Shown: positions 43,201 through 51,356 of the stretch, in pieces
How positions within the stretch are numbered: position 1 is the stretch's first letter
How the letters are laid out: every line of letters begins with the position of its first letter
NCBI RefSeq assembly: GCF_001723355.1
Contig: NZ_LPWE01000014.1
Coordinates: forward strand, 124,001-188,000
Source of the DNA: Methyloceanibacter stevinii
GTDB lineage: Bacteria > Pseudomonadota > Alphaproteobacteria > Rhizobiales > Methyloligellaceae
Reading direction: 5' to 3'
DNA: 64,000 bases
The notes under the pieces: model-generated
Databases searched by the model: none
What the model was told of the DNA's origin: nothing
The model's input: the letters and a program-made list of their open reading frames with translations, nothing else
Program-made: the position numbers and the translations under genes

Positions 43201-43275
43201 ATGCACAACATCTTTTACATCATCGGGGTCATCGTCGTTGTGGGCTTCATCCTGTCGTTCCTCGGGGTTCTCTAG
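43201..43275 (+). CDS. 24-residue single-pass membrane micro-protein
   Basis: ATG at 43201 with AGGAGAGCACC as ribosome site; TAG at 43273-43275. The peptide MHNIFYIIGVIVVVGFILSF followed by LGVL is one hydrophobic helix. Its promoter (GGAAC-N16-TGTT) and strong ribosome site support real expression. DUF3309 follows 74 bases later. Similar very short membrane peptides are found near stress genes in Hyphomicrobiales, but I know of no function. Confidence 0.65.
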   Translation: MHNIFYIIGVIVVVGFILSFLGVL

Positions 43276-43349
43276 GACGAAGCGTTCGCGCTTCGAAGGT
43301 TTTCCCCTGGACGCCAGTCACCCTCAAAACAGACTAGGAGCACCACGAC

Positions 43350-43508
43350 ATGAGCCTTGGGACAATTCTCGTCATCATCTTGATCCTCGCCCTCATCGGC
43401 GTGATCCCCAATTGGGGCTACAGCCGCGGATGGGGCTACGGTCCAACGGGGATCGTGGGTCTCGTTCTCGTCATTGTACTGATCTTGGCCTTGCTCGGAC
43501 GCCTCTGA
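43350..43508 (+). CDS. DUF3309 small membrane protein
   Basis: 52 residues, with AGGAGCACCACGAC before the ATG. Two hydrophobic helices (LGTILVIILILALIGVI and GIVGLVLVIVLILALLG) flank PNWGYSRGWGYGPTG, the aromatic/Gly centre typical of DUF3309. Its function is unknown. It probably shares the stress promoter at 43141 with the preceding micro-protein. It converges on the yihY-like gene. Confidence 0.8.
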   Translation: MSLGTILVIILILALIGVIPNWGYSRGWGYGPTGIVGLVLVIVLILALLGRL

Positions 43509-43542
43509 CGCCCCGAACGCGGGCGCGTTCTAGCGGGCCTTC

Positions 43543-44672
43543 TCAGCGCCAGGCTTTGCCGACCGTGTCCGCCATGACAGCGCCGCGCGCTCCGAGCGGT
43601 TGCTCGGGGCGCACGGTCGTGTCTTCCGCCGTCTGGTGCTCGAGCTCGGCATTCAGTTCCGCGCCGAACAGCACGACGATGACCGAAACCCAAAGCCACA
43701 TCATCATCCCGATGACAGCGCCGAGTGAGCCGTAGGTCGCGTTGTAGTTGGCGAAGTTGGAGAGATACCAGGAGAACAGGCTGGACGCCACCAGCCAGCA
43801 CAGTGCCGCGAACACACTGCCGATACTGAGCCACTGCCACTGCGCGGCCGTTCGGCTGGGACCGTAGCGGTACAGCAGCGCCAGCCACACCAGCAGGACG
43901 ATCAGCAGCGCGGGCCAGCGAAGCAGTGAAATGATTCGCTCGTTGATGGATTCCAGGCCCAGCCATGGCATCACGAGCGGGGTTACGACGACCGCCGCCA
44001 AGGCCAAGAACACCAAGAAGAGGCTACCGATCGTGAAGGCGAACGAGACCAGCGTCAGTTTCACGAAGCTGCGCTTCTCACGCTCGTCGTAGACGACGTT
44101 CAGCGAATCGATGATCGCCTTCATGCCGCCGTTGGTGCTCCAAAGCGCGAACGCAAGTCCGATCAAGAAACCAAGACCGAGCGACCCGGACCGCGCCTCC
44201 GCGACGCGCGTGACTTGGTCCCGCACGATTTCGACGGCGCGTTGGGCACGACACCAGCCAACAGGGAAAGTTGCGCGTTGATCTCGGCGGGGTCGGATAC
44301 GAGTCCGTAGAGCGAAACCAAGGCCGTCAGCGCCGGGAACAGCGCGAGCAGCATGTAAAACACGACGCCTGCCGCCACGGCGAGCAAGCGATCGTTCTGC
44401 AGCTGGTTGTAGATCCGCCACAGAACGTCCATCCAACCCTTGCCCGGGATGCCGGTCGGGGACGAGGCCGCGCGTCCGCGGCCGGCCTCGTTCGTTCGGC
44501 TTTCATGAAAATGGTGGGGCTCCTGGGAGGGCCGCAGGTCGCTGTCGTCAGCCTCTGCTGTCGATGCGCCTGCACCCGGGCCCCTGCGGGACCTATCCAG
44601 TTGGAATGCCAGGGTAAAGAGTCCCGCGAGCAGAGCAATGTCAGTGACCAAAGAGTTGCGACTGTTCCTCAT
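43543..44672 (-). CDS. YihY/BrkB-family inner-membrane protein (frame broken near 44239-44246)
   Basis: The N-terminal piece (44672 to about 44245) ends its good sequence with RLLAVAAGVVFYMLLALFPALTALVS. The C-terminal piece (about 44245-43543) continues AVEIVRDQVTRV, GLGFLIGLAFALWSTNGGMKA and later membrane segments (GAVIGMMMWLWVSVIVVLFGAELNAE). One missing base joins them into about 376 residues with the usual six YihY segments. The family was once called ribonuclease BN in error; its function is unknown. A YihY gene next to DUF883/CsbD genes is a common stress-cluster pattern. The shift is probably a sequence error. Confidence 0.85.
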
Positions 44673-44729
44673 GGTTTGAGATATTCCGACACGTTCCCCG
44701 GTGTTTCAATCACACGCCATACTGAGAAG

Positions 44730-44756
44730 GGAACAATGCGCACAAGCTGGTGTTCC
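44730..44756 (+). promoter_or_regulatory. EcfG-like promoter of the yqjDEK-like operon
   Basis: GGAAC (44730-44734), 16 bases, TGTTCC from 44751, 31 bases before the DUF883 start. It has the same spacing and the TGTT core as the other five sites. Confidence 0.7.
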
Positions 44757-44784
44757 CAAAGCATTCATGACCAGGGGAGATACG

Positions 44785-45063
44785 ATGTCTACTGCAAGAC
44801 CCGGCCAAGGTGGAAGCGATGCCGCAGCGGCGGCGCGCGAGCACCTCGACAAGCTCGTCGACGAAGTTGGCAAGATACAGTCCGAGTTGAGTGCCATGGG
44901 CGCGAAGGTCAGCAAACTCGCAAGCGAGGGCCTGAGCCGCGCTCAGGAGGGAGCTGCGGAAGGCGTGCACGAAGCGGAAGAGGCCGTGCGGCGCAATCCC
45001 CTGGCCGCCCTCGCGATCGCCGTGGGTCTTGGCCTGCTGCTCGGCGTCTTCATGCGGCGATGA
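44785..45063 (+). CDS. DUF883 (YqjD/ElaB-like) membrane-anchored protein
   Basis: 92 residues from the ATG preceded by AGGGGAGATACG. A helical amphipathic body (AREHLDKLVDEVGKIQSELS) is followed by the DUF883 C-terminal anchor VRRNPLAALAIAVGLGLLLG. E. coli YqjD binds ribosomes at the membrane in stationary phase. The next two genes look like yqjE and occupy the place of yqjK, so the three form a yqjDEK-like unit under an EcfG-like promoter. Confidence 0.88.
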   Translation: MSTARPGQGGSDAAAAAREHLDKLVDEVGKIQSELSAMGAKVSKLASEGLSRAQEGAAEGVHEAEEAVRRNPLAALAIAVGLGLLLGVFMRR

Positions 45064-45075
45064 GAGCCGCGCACA

Positions 45076-45477
45076 ATGGTCCTTACGCTGATTTCCCAAG
45101 TCAAGCGGCGCATCGACAATTCGATCAGCGCGTTCGTGCACAAAGTCATCGTCATAGCGGTTGCGGTCGTCTGTGTTCTGTTCGCCGCCGCGTTCGGTCT
45201 CGTTGCCGCCTACTATGCGCTCGTCGATTCGATTGGCTTCCGTCCCATCGAAGCCGCAGGCATCGTCGCGGGATGTTTGCTGGGGCTGGCTCTTGTGGTT
45301 CTCGCCATCCTGCCGTTGGCAGCGCGCGCGAGACCTCGCGAAACAGCTGCCATTGCGGCGCCGGGCGAGGCTCTGGCGCTCGTGGACAAGGGACTTTCTC
45401 GTGCCACGCAGCACGTCGGAGCCCTGCCACTGGTGGCTATCGCATTCGTATCGGGCTTCCTGGCGACAAGACGGTAG
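45076..45477 (+). CDS. YqjE-like membrane protein (holin-X/DUF1469-like)
   Basis: 133 residues. An N-terminal amphipathic stretch (VKRRIDNSISAFVHKV) precedes two membrane helices (IAVAVVCVLFAAAFGLVAAYYALV and AAGIVAGCLLGLALVVLAIL), with an Ala-rich C-terminus ending in a third weak hydrophobic segment. This layout and the position 12 bases after a DUF883 gene match E. coli yqjE. Function unknown. Confidence 0.75.
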   Translation: MVLTLISQVKRRIDNSISAFVHKVIVIAVAVVCVLFAAAFGLVAAYYALVDSIGFRPIEAAGIVAGCLLGLALVVLAILPLAARARPRETAAIAAPGEALALVDKGLSRATQHVGALPLVAIAFVSGFLATRR

Positions 45478-45502
45478 CGCGCCGCCGAGTGAGACAGCAC
45501 GC

Positions 45503-45709
45503 ATGGAAAAGCTCAGTGATCGCGAACTACGCAGCGCGCTCGTGAAACCCGATCTGAGCGCAAGGAAGCGCGCCTACGCCAGGGAGCTTCTGCGGCGGCG
45601 CTGCGACAAGAGCGGCAAGTATGCATGGCGAAAACTCTGGGTCGGGGCGCTCTACTGGGTCGGCTCGTGCCGTGCCGCGCTTTCCCGGCGGCCTTCCAGC
45701 GCTCGATGA
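45503..45709 (+). CDS. Small basic hypothetical protein (yqjK position)
   Basis: 68 residues, rich in Arg/Lys (LSARKRAYARELLRRRCDKSG), with a C-terminal part containing WRKLWVGALYWVGSCRAAL. It follows the YqjE-like gene by 25 bases in the same direction. The sequence is too short and biased to assign; I treat it as real because of spacing and position. A terminator hairpin follows. Confidence 0.5.
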   Translation: MEKLSDRELRSALVKPDLSARKRAYARELLRRRCDKSGKYAWRKLWVGALYWVGSCRAALSRRPSSAR

Positions 45710-45735
45710 AACGGCAACCGACAGTTCCAACAAAG

Positions 45736-45764
45736 AAGGGGCAGCCTGTTGAGGCCGCCCCTTT
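45736..45764. terminator. Bidirectional terminator between the yqjDEK-like operon and csbD-like gene
   Basis: Arms AAGGGGC and GCCCCTT with an inner CC/GG pair around TGTTGA, followed by a short T/AT stretch. It sits between two convergent genes (ends at 45709 and 45791). Confidence 0.6.
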
Positions 45765-45790
45765 AGATAGGAGGGAGGGTTTGAGCGGGG

Positions 45791-45994
45791 CTATCCCGAG
45801 ATGCTCTTCATCCAATCGTCGACTTGCCGCTCCGCCTCTTCTTTGGCCACGCCGTAGCGCTCCTGCACCTTGCCCACGAGCTGGTCGCGGCGCCCTTCGA
45901 CGACATCGAGGTCGTCATTGGTCAGGTGGCCCCATTGCTGTTGCGCCTTGCCGCGCAATTGCTTCCAGTTTCCTTCGATCTGATCCCAGTTCAT
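45791..45994 (-). CDS. CsbD-family stress protein
   Basis: 67 residues from the ATG at 45994. CsbD signature: MNWDQIEGNWKQLRGKAQQQ, DLDVVEGRRDQLVGKVQERYG, ending VDDWMKSISG. CsbD proteins are general-stress-induced hydrophilic proteins of unknown mechanism. The GGAAC-N16-TGTT promoter 41 bases upstream agrees with this. Confidence 0.93.
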   Translation of the reverse strand: MNWDQIEGNWKQLRGKAQQQWGHLTNDDLDVVEGRRDQLVGKVQERYGVAKEEAERQVDDWMKSISG

Positions 45995-46032
45995 TTCCTT
46001 CGGTCCTCCTTGCGATGCAGTTGGATGCTTTG

Positions 46033-46059
46033 AGAACATCAAAGACGCTGTCATGTTCC
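46033..46059 (-). promoter_or_regulatory. EcfG-like promoter of the csbD-like gene
   Basis: Minus strand GGAAC (46059-46055), 16 bases, TGTTCT (46038-46033). It lies 38-65 bases upstream of the CsbD start. Confidence 0.7.
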
Positions 46060-46135
46060 CACCGAATTTGGGGCGCACGGAACCGGACCAGCCGCATGGG
46101 AATTGTCAGTGCAAGGTCCTGCAGGGTGAGTGCAG

Positions 46136-47068
46136 ATGTCACACGATTCGAAAGATCTAATGGAACCCGTACCAACATCGCCGCGCATCGAACGAAAGCT
46201 CGTCGGCATACTGGCCGCTGATGTGGTGCGTTTCTCGTCTCACATGGAGCATGACGAGGAGCGAACGCTGCAGCTTCTCACGGAGCGCCGGAAGTTGATC
46301 GATGAGCTCATAGAGACTCACGCCGGTCGGATCACGGGCACTGCCGGCGACAGCGTCGTCGCAGAATTTGCGAGCGCGGTGAATGCCGTCGATTGCGCCG
46401 TGAAGATTCAGCGCGAAATCATGCATGTGAACGCCAAGGAAGCGGAACATGACGGCCTGTCCTTTCGGATCGGCGTCAACGTGGGAGACGTCATGGTCAA
46501 GGACGCCGACATCTTCGGCGATGGCGTCAACGTCGCCGCACGGCTCGAATCGTTATCGGAACCGGACGGAGTCTGTCTGTCGCGCGGCGTACACGAATAT
46601 GTGCGCAAACTAACGAACTACGTCTACGCGGACTTGGGCGAGCAATACGTCAAGAACATCGAGCAGCCGGTGCGGGCCTACCGTATCGTGTTCGAGAATG
46701 GCGAACCCGTCATGTCCGAGGAGGATACACCCGGTCAGGAAACGCTCGACGTGGAACCGCATGAACCGCCGGAATACGAGCTTGCGTTTTGGGAAAGCAT
46801 CCGGGACGGCGATGTCGTCGCCGAATTTGAAGCCTATCTCGACAAGTACCCGGAAGGCGCCTTTGCCGCGCTCGCTGCCGAGCGCCTGAAGGTGCTTTCG
46901 GAAAAAGAAGGTGAGCCCGAGTTGCCGGAGGCGGATCCCGTCGAACTCGCCTACTGGGAGAGCATCAAGGACAGCGAGAACGCCGAGATGTTCCAGACCT
47001 ATTTGGAAACTTACGCGGAAGGTGCCTTCGCCGCCATTGCCCGGCTGAAGGTCGCCGAGCTCGGCTAG
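46136..47068 (+). CDS. Class III adenylate/guanylate cyclase with two C-terminal repeats
   Basis: 310 residues from the ATG at 46136 (a GTG two codons earlier is possible). The cyclase catalytic domain covers about residues 15-185: first metal Asp in GILAADVVRFSSHM, second in GTAGDSVVAEF, then RIGVNVGDVMVKDADIFGDG and NVAARLESL. No sensor or membrane domain precedes it. After an acidic linker come two ~45-residue repeats beginning YELAFWESIRDG and VELAYWESIKDS and ending YPEGAFAALA / YAEGAFAAIA. Such WESI-type repeats occur in alphaproteobacterial cyclases and caspase-like proteins and may bind partners. Substrate-specifying residues were not resolved. It likely makes cyclic AMP for a Crp-type target. 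Confidence 0.88.
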   Translation: MSHDSKDLMEPVPTSPRIERKLVGILAADVVRFSSHMEHDEERTLQLLTERRKLIDELIETHAGRITGTAGDSVVAEFASAVNAVDCAVKIQREIMHVNAKEAEHDGLSFRIGVNVGDVMVKDADIFGDGVNVAARLESLSEPDGVCLSRGVHEYVRKLTNYVYADLGEQYVKNIEQPVRAYRIVFENGEPVMSEEDTPGQETLDVEPHEPPEYELAFWESIRDGDVVAEFEAYLDKYPEGAFAALAAERLKVLSEKEGEPELPEADPVELAYWESIKDSENAEMFQTYLETYAEGAFAAIARLKVAELG

Positions 47069-47101
47069 CAGCGTCCATCACACCCAAGGAACACGACACG
47101 G

Positions 47102-47940
47102 ATGACCGTCAAACTCGGTTGCAACCTGAACTATGAAGTCTCGGCGGATACGATTTTCGTGTTCAACGTCGAGGTCGCGCGCCTGGCAACAAATGCCAAC
47201 CTGAATGACACGGTCACGGTCAGTCAGGGCGCCAATGTCGAGTCCTACGACACCCCGGGTCTTGGCAACCGATACTTACGCGTTCCGGCTTCGCCGGGCA
47301 CGTTGTCGCTCCACTACGAGGCGGACCTCACCCTAGATGTCGTGAGAGCCGATCCGCAGACATTGGCCGAAGTGCCGGTTGCCGCGCTCCCGTTTTCACT
47401 GATGCCCTACCTCTTGCCGACGCGCTTCGTACCCTCGGATCGGGTTGCGGGATTTGCGCAGGCGGAGTTCGGTCAACTCCCCAAGGGTCATCAGAGAGTC
47501 AGCTCCATTTGCAACTGGATCAACGATCATATCGCCTATATGCCGGGGAGCAGCGACGCGGAGACCACGGCGGCGGAGACAATCATGAACCGTGCAGGCG
47601 TGTGCCGCGATTTTGCGCATCTCGGAATCACCTTCTGCCGCGCACTCGGCATCCCCGCACGCTACGTCACATGCTACGCATTCGGCCTCTCGCCCCCCGA
47701 TTTTCATGCGGTGTTCGAAGCCTATCTCGGTGACCGCTGGTGGCTGTTCGACCCGACGCGGCAGGCCGCCCTTGATGGGCTGGTCAGAATCGGGGTGGGG
47801 CGCGATGCCGCCGAGGTCGCGTTCGCGACGCTGTTCGGCAGCGCGACCGCTTCGCCGCCCGAAGTTGGATCGAACGCTCGGATCAGAGCCCCGGCGACCC
47901 GCGCACGACCGACGCGATCAGCCTCGAGGCTCTCTCGTAG
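47102..47940 (+). CDS. Transglutaminase-like cysteine peptidase-fold protein (frame broken near 47840-47848)
   Basis: N-terminal beta-sandwich (residues 1-110), then a transglutaminase core with Cys in RAGVCRDFAHLGITFCRALG, His in PPDFHAVFEAYLGDRWWLFD and Asp in FDPTRQAAL. The literal frame ends in an Arg-rich tail. One missing base near 47840-47848 restores a C-terminus SWIERSDQSP..TDAISLEALS with stop at 47938-47940, as in related proteins, for about 279 residues. Function in bacteria is usually peptide hydrolysis or crosslinking, unspecified. It lies 33 bases after the cyclase gene. Confidence 0.85.
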
Positions 47941-48045
47941 CCGAACCCGCCCCGCCTGAAACGGCACGCTAACCCTAGGACGGGGTGTGTTCGCAATCGC
48001 GCACGCCATGCCCTGCTCTCGAGCCAAAAAACCCGGCGCCACAGG

Positions 48046-48071
48046 TGATCCGCGGCACCCCTTGTGTCGTA
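48046..48071 (+). promoter_or_regulatory. RpoE (ECF11-type) autoregulatory promoter
   Basis: TGATCC (48046-48051), 16 bases, CGTA (48068-48071), 44 bases before the rpoE ATG. The same element precedes the operon that starts at 53994 on the other strand. Confidence 0.7.
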
Positions 48072-48114
48072 TACTACGCACACAACAACGACAGGACCTG
48101 GCGGCATTCGAGGA

Positions 48115-48696
48115 ATGAGCGCGGCCCAACCATTGTCAACTTGCCCGGAAGACAACCTGGACGATCGAGCGCTCGTCGTACGCGTAGCGCAGCATCGCGA
48201 TCGCGAGGCGTTCCAGCGCTTGTTTCTGCATTTCGGGCCGAGAATCAAGGGATTGATGATTCGGAGCGGGAGCGACGCCGATACGGCGGAAGATTTGGCT
48301 CAAGAGGTGATGCTGACGCTTTGGCGCAAAGCCGGTCTTTACGCGCCCGAAAGAGGCACGGTGGGCGCATGGGTCTTCACCATCGCCCGTAACGTCCGGA
48401 TCGATCGGCTACGCCGGCAGTCATCCCGGCCCTATGAGGACATCGCCGACCTCCAGCTGGAAGCGCCGGATGCAAGCGGCGAAGAGGAAACGGAAATGCG
48501 GCAGCGCGAGAGGCTGGTGGGACAGGCTCTCGCCGACCTGCCGGCGGAACAGCGCCGTGTGGTCGAACTGTCGTTCGTCGAGGATATGCCGCAGGCGGAA
48601 ATCGCGACGACACTCGGCCTGCCGCTCGGAACAGTGAAGTCCCGCTTGCGCCTTGCGTACGCAAAGCTGCGGGAACGCTTGGAGACTTTGAAATGA
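48115..48696 (+). CDS. rpoE: ECF sigma factor RpoE (ChrR-controlled, singlet-oxygen type)
   Basis: 193 residues from the ATG at 48115, chosen because the upstream in-frame GTG (48064) overlaps the promoter. Region 2: FHFG-type RIKGLMIRSGSDADTAEDLAQEVMLTLW. Region 4: LADLPAEQRRVVELSFVEDMPQAEIA and GLPLGTVKSRLRLAYAKLRE. Its stop overlaps the chrR start (ATGA). In Rhodobacter sphaeroides the homologous RpoE-ChrR pair controls the singlet-oxygen response, and the neighbouring lipid-modification genes match that regulon. Confidence 0.93.
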   Translation: MSAAQPLSTCPEDNLDDRALVVRVAQHRDREAFQRLFLHFGPRIKGLMIRSGSDADTAEDLAQEVMLTLWRKAGLYAPERGTVGAWVFTIARNVRIDRLRRQSSRPYEDIADLQLEAPDASGEEETEMRQRERLVGQALADLPAEQRRVVELSFVEDMPQAEIATTLGLPLGTVKSRLRLAYAKLRERLETLK

Positions 48697-49355
48697 CGAT
48701 TGTCCATCACCCCGATACCGCGACCTTGGTGAGCTACGCCGCGGGCAGTCTCGATGAGGGATTTGCGACCTTGGTCGCGGCCCATATCGCCACATGTGAC
48801 GCCTGCCGCGCAGCACTGCGCGAGATCGAAGATGTCGGCGGCGCGGTACTGGAGAGTGTCGAAGCATCGCCCATGAGCCCCGCCTCACTCGATCGGGCCC
48901 TCAGTCTTCTCGACGATCACGCCGACGCGCCAGCGGAACGCACCAAACCTCGGCCGAAGGATACGCGGCCGGGAGTCCCCGGCCCGCTCGCGCGGCTGCT
49001 CAAAGGCGGCCTAGACGACATTGTATGGAAGAAGGTCGCGCCGGGTGTCTCCAAGCATGTCCTTCCCGTCTCCAAGACGGCGCGCAGCACGCTGACCCTG
49101 TTGCGGATCGCGCCTGGAACCAAGATCCCGGACCACGGCCATGGCGGCATGGAATTGACTCTCGTTCTCGAGGGTTCCTACCGCGATGTGTTCGGGCGGT
49201 TCGGACCGGGCGACATCGCCGATCTCGACGAACATGCCGAGCATCAGCCCGTGGTGGACTCGCCGGAGGCCTGCATCTGCCTCGTGGCTACGGAGGCGCC
49301 GACGCGCTTCAAAAGCTTTTTCGGCCGGTTGCTGCAGCCCATCGTGGGGATCTAG
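48693..49355 (+). CDS. chrR: ChrR anti-sigma factor (zinc, cupin)
   Basis: 220 residues. The N-terminal anti-sigma zinc domain has His5/His6 and AAHIATCDACR (H-x3-C-x2-C). The C-terminal cupin (about 110-205) has DHGHGGMELTLVLEG (H-x-H-x3-E) and a later His in LDEHAEHQP, plus Cys pair EACICLV. All ligands described for R. sphaeroides ChrR appear present, so it should bind zinc twice and release RpoE on singlet oxygen or peroxide. It is coupled to rpoE and followed without gap by an SDR gene. Confidence 0.94.
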   Translation: MTIVHHPDTATLVSYAAGSLDEGFATLVAAHIATCDACRAALREIEDVGGAVLESVEASPMSPASLDRALSLLDDHADAPAERTKPRPKDTRPGVPGPLARLLKGGLDDIVWKKVAPGVSKHVLPVSKTARSTLTLLRIAPGTKIPDHGHGGMELTLVLEGSYRDVFGRFGPGDIADLDEHAEHQPVVDSPEACICLVATEAPTRFKSFFGRLLQPIVGI

Positions 49356-50123
49356 GTGACCGACGCGCCGGCGCTCCCATGGCGCACCGCCTGGATTGTC
49401 GGCGCGAGCTCCGGACTTGGCGCCGCGCTCGCGAAGCTCCTCGATGGACGCGTCGACACCGTGGCCATCTCCGCGCGCTCGGCCGATAGCCTCAACGCCA
49501 TGCAAGAGGCCTCGCAAACGCTCCTCGCCTATCCTCTCGATATTACTGACGCGGACGCCGTGGCGCGCTGCTACCAGGACATCGAGGACAAGGCAGGAAA
49601 GATCGATCTCGTAGTTCTTTCCGCCGGCACGTGGGAAATGGTCGTGCCGCCCGATATCGATCCCGCGGTGTTCAAGAGGTCCATGGACGTCAATTTCATG
49701 GGCGTCGTGAATGTCCTGGCGCAAGCCGTCCCCGACATGATGCGCCGCCGGGCCGGGCAGATTGCGATCATCTCGTCCGTGGCGGGCTATCGTGGGCTGC
49801 CAAAGGCCGCTGCCTACGGGTCGACCAAGGCGGCTCTCATCAACCTCGCAGAATCCTTGCACCCAGAACTGGCGGCAAAGGGTGTGACGTTGTCGATTGT
49901 CAATCCCGGATTCGTGGACACGCCCATGACTGCCGTGAACGACTTTCCGATGCCGTTCCTGATGCCGGTGGACGACGCGGCGCAGCGGCTCCTGCGGGGT
50001 CTCGAGCGCAAGGCGTACGAAATCACGTTTCCGCGCCGCTTCACCTGGGCGATGAAGCTGATGCGGCTGCTGCCGAACGCCGTCTATTTCTGGATCGTGC
50101 GGACCTTCATGCTCCGCGAATAG
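49356..50123 (+). CDS. Short-chain dehydrogenase/reductase of the RpoE-ChrR locus
   Basis: 255 residues starting with GTG directly after the chrR TAG. Classical SDR: WIVGASSGLGAALAKLL for the cofactor, VLSAGTWEMV, ISSVAGYRGLPKAAAYGSTKAAL with Ser-Tyr-Lys, and NPGFVDTPMTA. The substrate is unknown. Adjacency to rpoE-chrR and convergence on a lipid-modifying operon suggest a role in membrane lipid response to oxidants. Confidence 0.9.
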   Translation: MTDAPALPWRTAWIVGASSGLGAALAKLLDGRVDTVAISARSADSLNAMQEASQTLLAYPLDITDADAVARCYQDIEDKAGKIDLVVLSAGTWEMVVPPDIDPAVFKRSMDVNFMGVVNVLAQAVPDMMRRRAGQIAIISSVAGYRGLPKAAAYGSTKAALINLAESLHPELAAKGVTLSIVNPGFVDTPMTAVNDFPMPFLMPVDDAAQRLLRGLERKAYEITFPRRFTWAMKLMRLLPNAVYFWIVRTFMLRE

Positions 50124-50132
50124 GGGCCGGGT

Positions 50133-51356
50133 TCAGTCGCGTATCAGGCGATAGAGGCCCACGTCGATCGATCCCTCCAGGAAGCCGGCCTCGCAATACG
50201 CAAGGTAATAGAGCCACTTGCGGCGAAACCGCTCGTCGAAACCGAGCTCTTCGATTTCGGGCCAGGCCGCCTCGAAGCGCACGCGCCATTCCGCCAGCGT
50301 ACGTGCATAGGATGGACCGAATGCAAGGACCGGCTCATAGCGGAAACCGGCGGCCCGGGCCTGCTCGGCGAGGATGCTCTTGGTCGGCAGCATGCCGCCC
50401 GGAAAGATATAGCGTTGAATGAAGTCCGGCTGGCGCTGATAGGTCTCGAAATGCTCCTCGCCGATCGTGATCGCTTGCAGTGTGGCGATACCTCCCGGCT
50501 TGAGACGATCGTGCAGCGTCCGGAAATAGCGCGGCCAATTCTGTTCCCCGACGGCCTCGATCATCTCGACAGAGACGATCCGGTCGTACTGGCCGGTCAC
50601 GTCGCGATAGTCTTCCAGGTCGAAGCGCACCTGTTCGTCGAGCCCTTCGCGTTGGGCGCGAGCCCGGGCGTGGGCCAATTGCTCGTGAGACAAGGTGATG
50701 CCGCGCACCGAGACGCCGTGATCGCGGGCGGCGGCAAGCGCCAAAGCGCCCCAACCAGCGCCGATCTCCAGCATGCTCATGCCGGGCTCCAGACGAAGCG
50801 AGTCCAGAATGGCGCGCAGCTTGGCTTTCTGCGCGGCTTCGAGCGTCGTGGCGCCGTCCTCGTACAGCGCGCTCGAGTAGAGCAGATCCTTGTCGAGCCA
50901 CGCCTCGAAGAAGGCATTGCCCAAATCGTAGTGCTCGGTGATGTTGCGGCGGCTCCCCTGCCGTGTGTTGCGACGCTGAAAGTGCCCAATCCGATCCAAG
51001 ACACTCGCGCTGAACAAGGAGCGCCCCGAATCGTTGAGCGCCGCCTGGTTCCGCAACACAAAGCGGAACAGGCCGACAAGATCGGAGCAGTCAACGTCGC
51101 CGTCCATGTACGACTCGGCAAAGCCGAGCGCACCCCGCCGAAACGCCTTTCTCAAGACCCGGTAATTCTTGAGGGTAAGAACGGCGTCATGCGGACGTTC
51201 GTTGCCGAAGCGCACGCGCTGACCGTTTGGCAGTACGATCGAAAGCGAGCCGATGGGCTGCCAAGTCAGCAGACGCCCGCCGATGCCAACGACGAGGCGG
51301 GTCAAAAGGTCGAGCGCCAAGGGCGCCCGGCCGGCGGCAATCGAAGTGTCCGTCAT
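50133..51356 (-). CDS. Cyclopropane-fatty-acyl-phospholipid synthase-like SAM methyltransferase
   Basis: 407 residues. SAM site MLEIGAGWGALALAAARDHG, followed by GITLSHEQLAHARARAQ, VSVEMIEAVGEQNWPRYF and YIFPGGMLPT, typical of the CFA synthase family. It would methylate or methylenate unsaturated acyl chains of phospholipids. The start overlaps the DUF1365 stop (ATGA). In R. sphaeroides, RpoE targets include such a gene, in part linked to modified or furan-type fatty acids. Whether this one makes cyclopropane or another product cannot be decided from sequence. Confidence 0.9.
   Translation of the reverse strand: MTDTSIAAGRAPLALDLLTRLVVGIGGRLLTWQPIGSLSIVLPNGQRVRFGNERPHDAVLTLKNYRVLRKAFRRGALGFAESYMDGDVDCSDLVGLFRFVLRNQAALNDSGRSLFSASVLDRIGHFQRRNTRQGSRRNITEHYDLGNAFFEAWLDKDLLYSSALYEDGATTLEAAQKAKLRAILDSLRLEPGMSMLEIGAGWGALALAAARDHGVSVRGITLSHEQLAHARARAQREGLDEQVRFDLEDYRDVTGQYDRIVSVEMIEAVGEQNWPRYFRTLHDRLKPGGIATLQAITIGEEHFETYQRQPDFIQRYIFPGGMLPTKSILAEQARAAGFRYEPVLAFGPSYARTLAEWRVRFEAAWPEIEELGFDERFRRKWLYYLAYCEAGFLEGSIDVGLYRLIRD

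Noticed and set aside
44673-44697. GGAAC site upstream of yihY
   Set aside because: The position expected for TGTT reads AACC on the minus strand.
46079-46103. GGAAC site upstream of the cyclase as a seventh stress promoter
   Set aside because: After 16 bases the sequence is GAAT, not TGTT, so the second box is missing.
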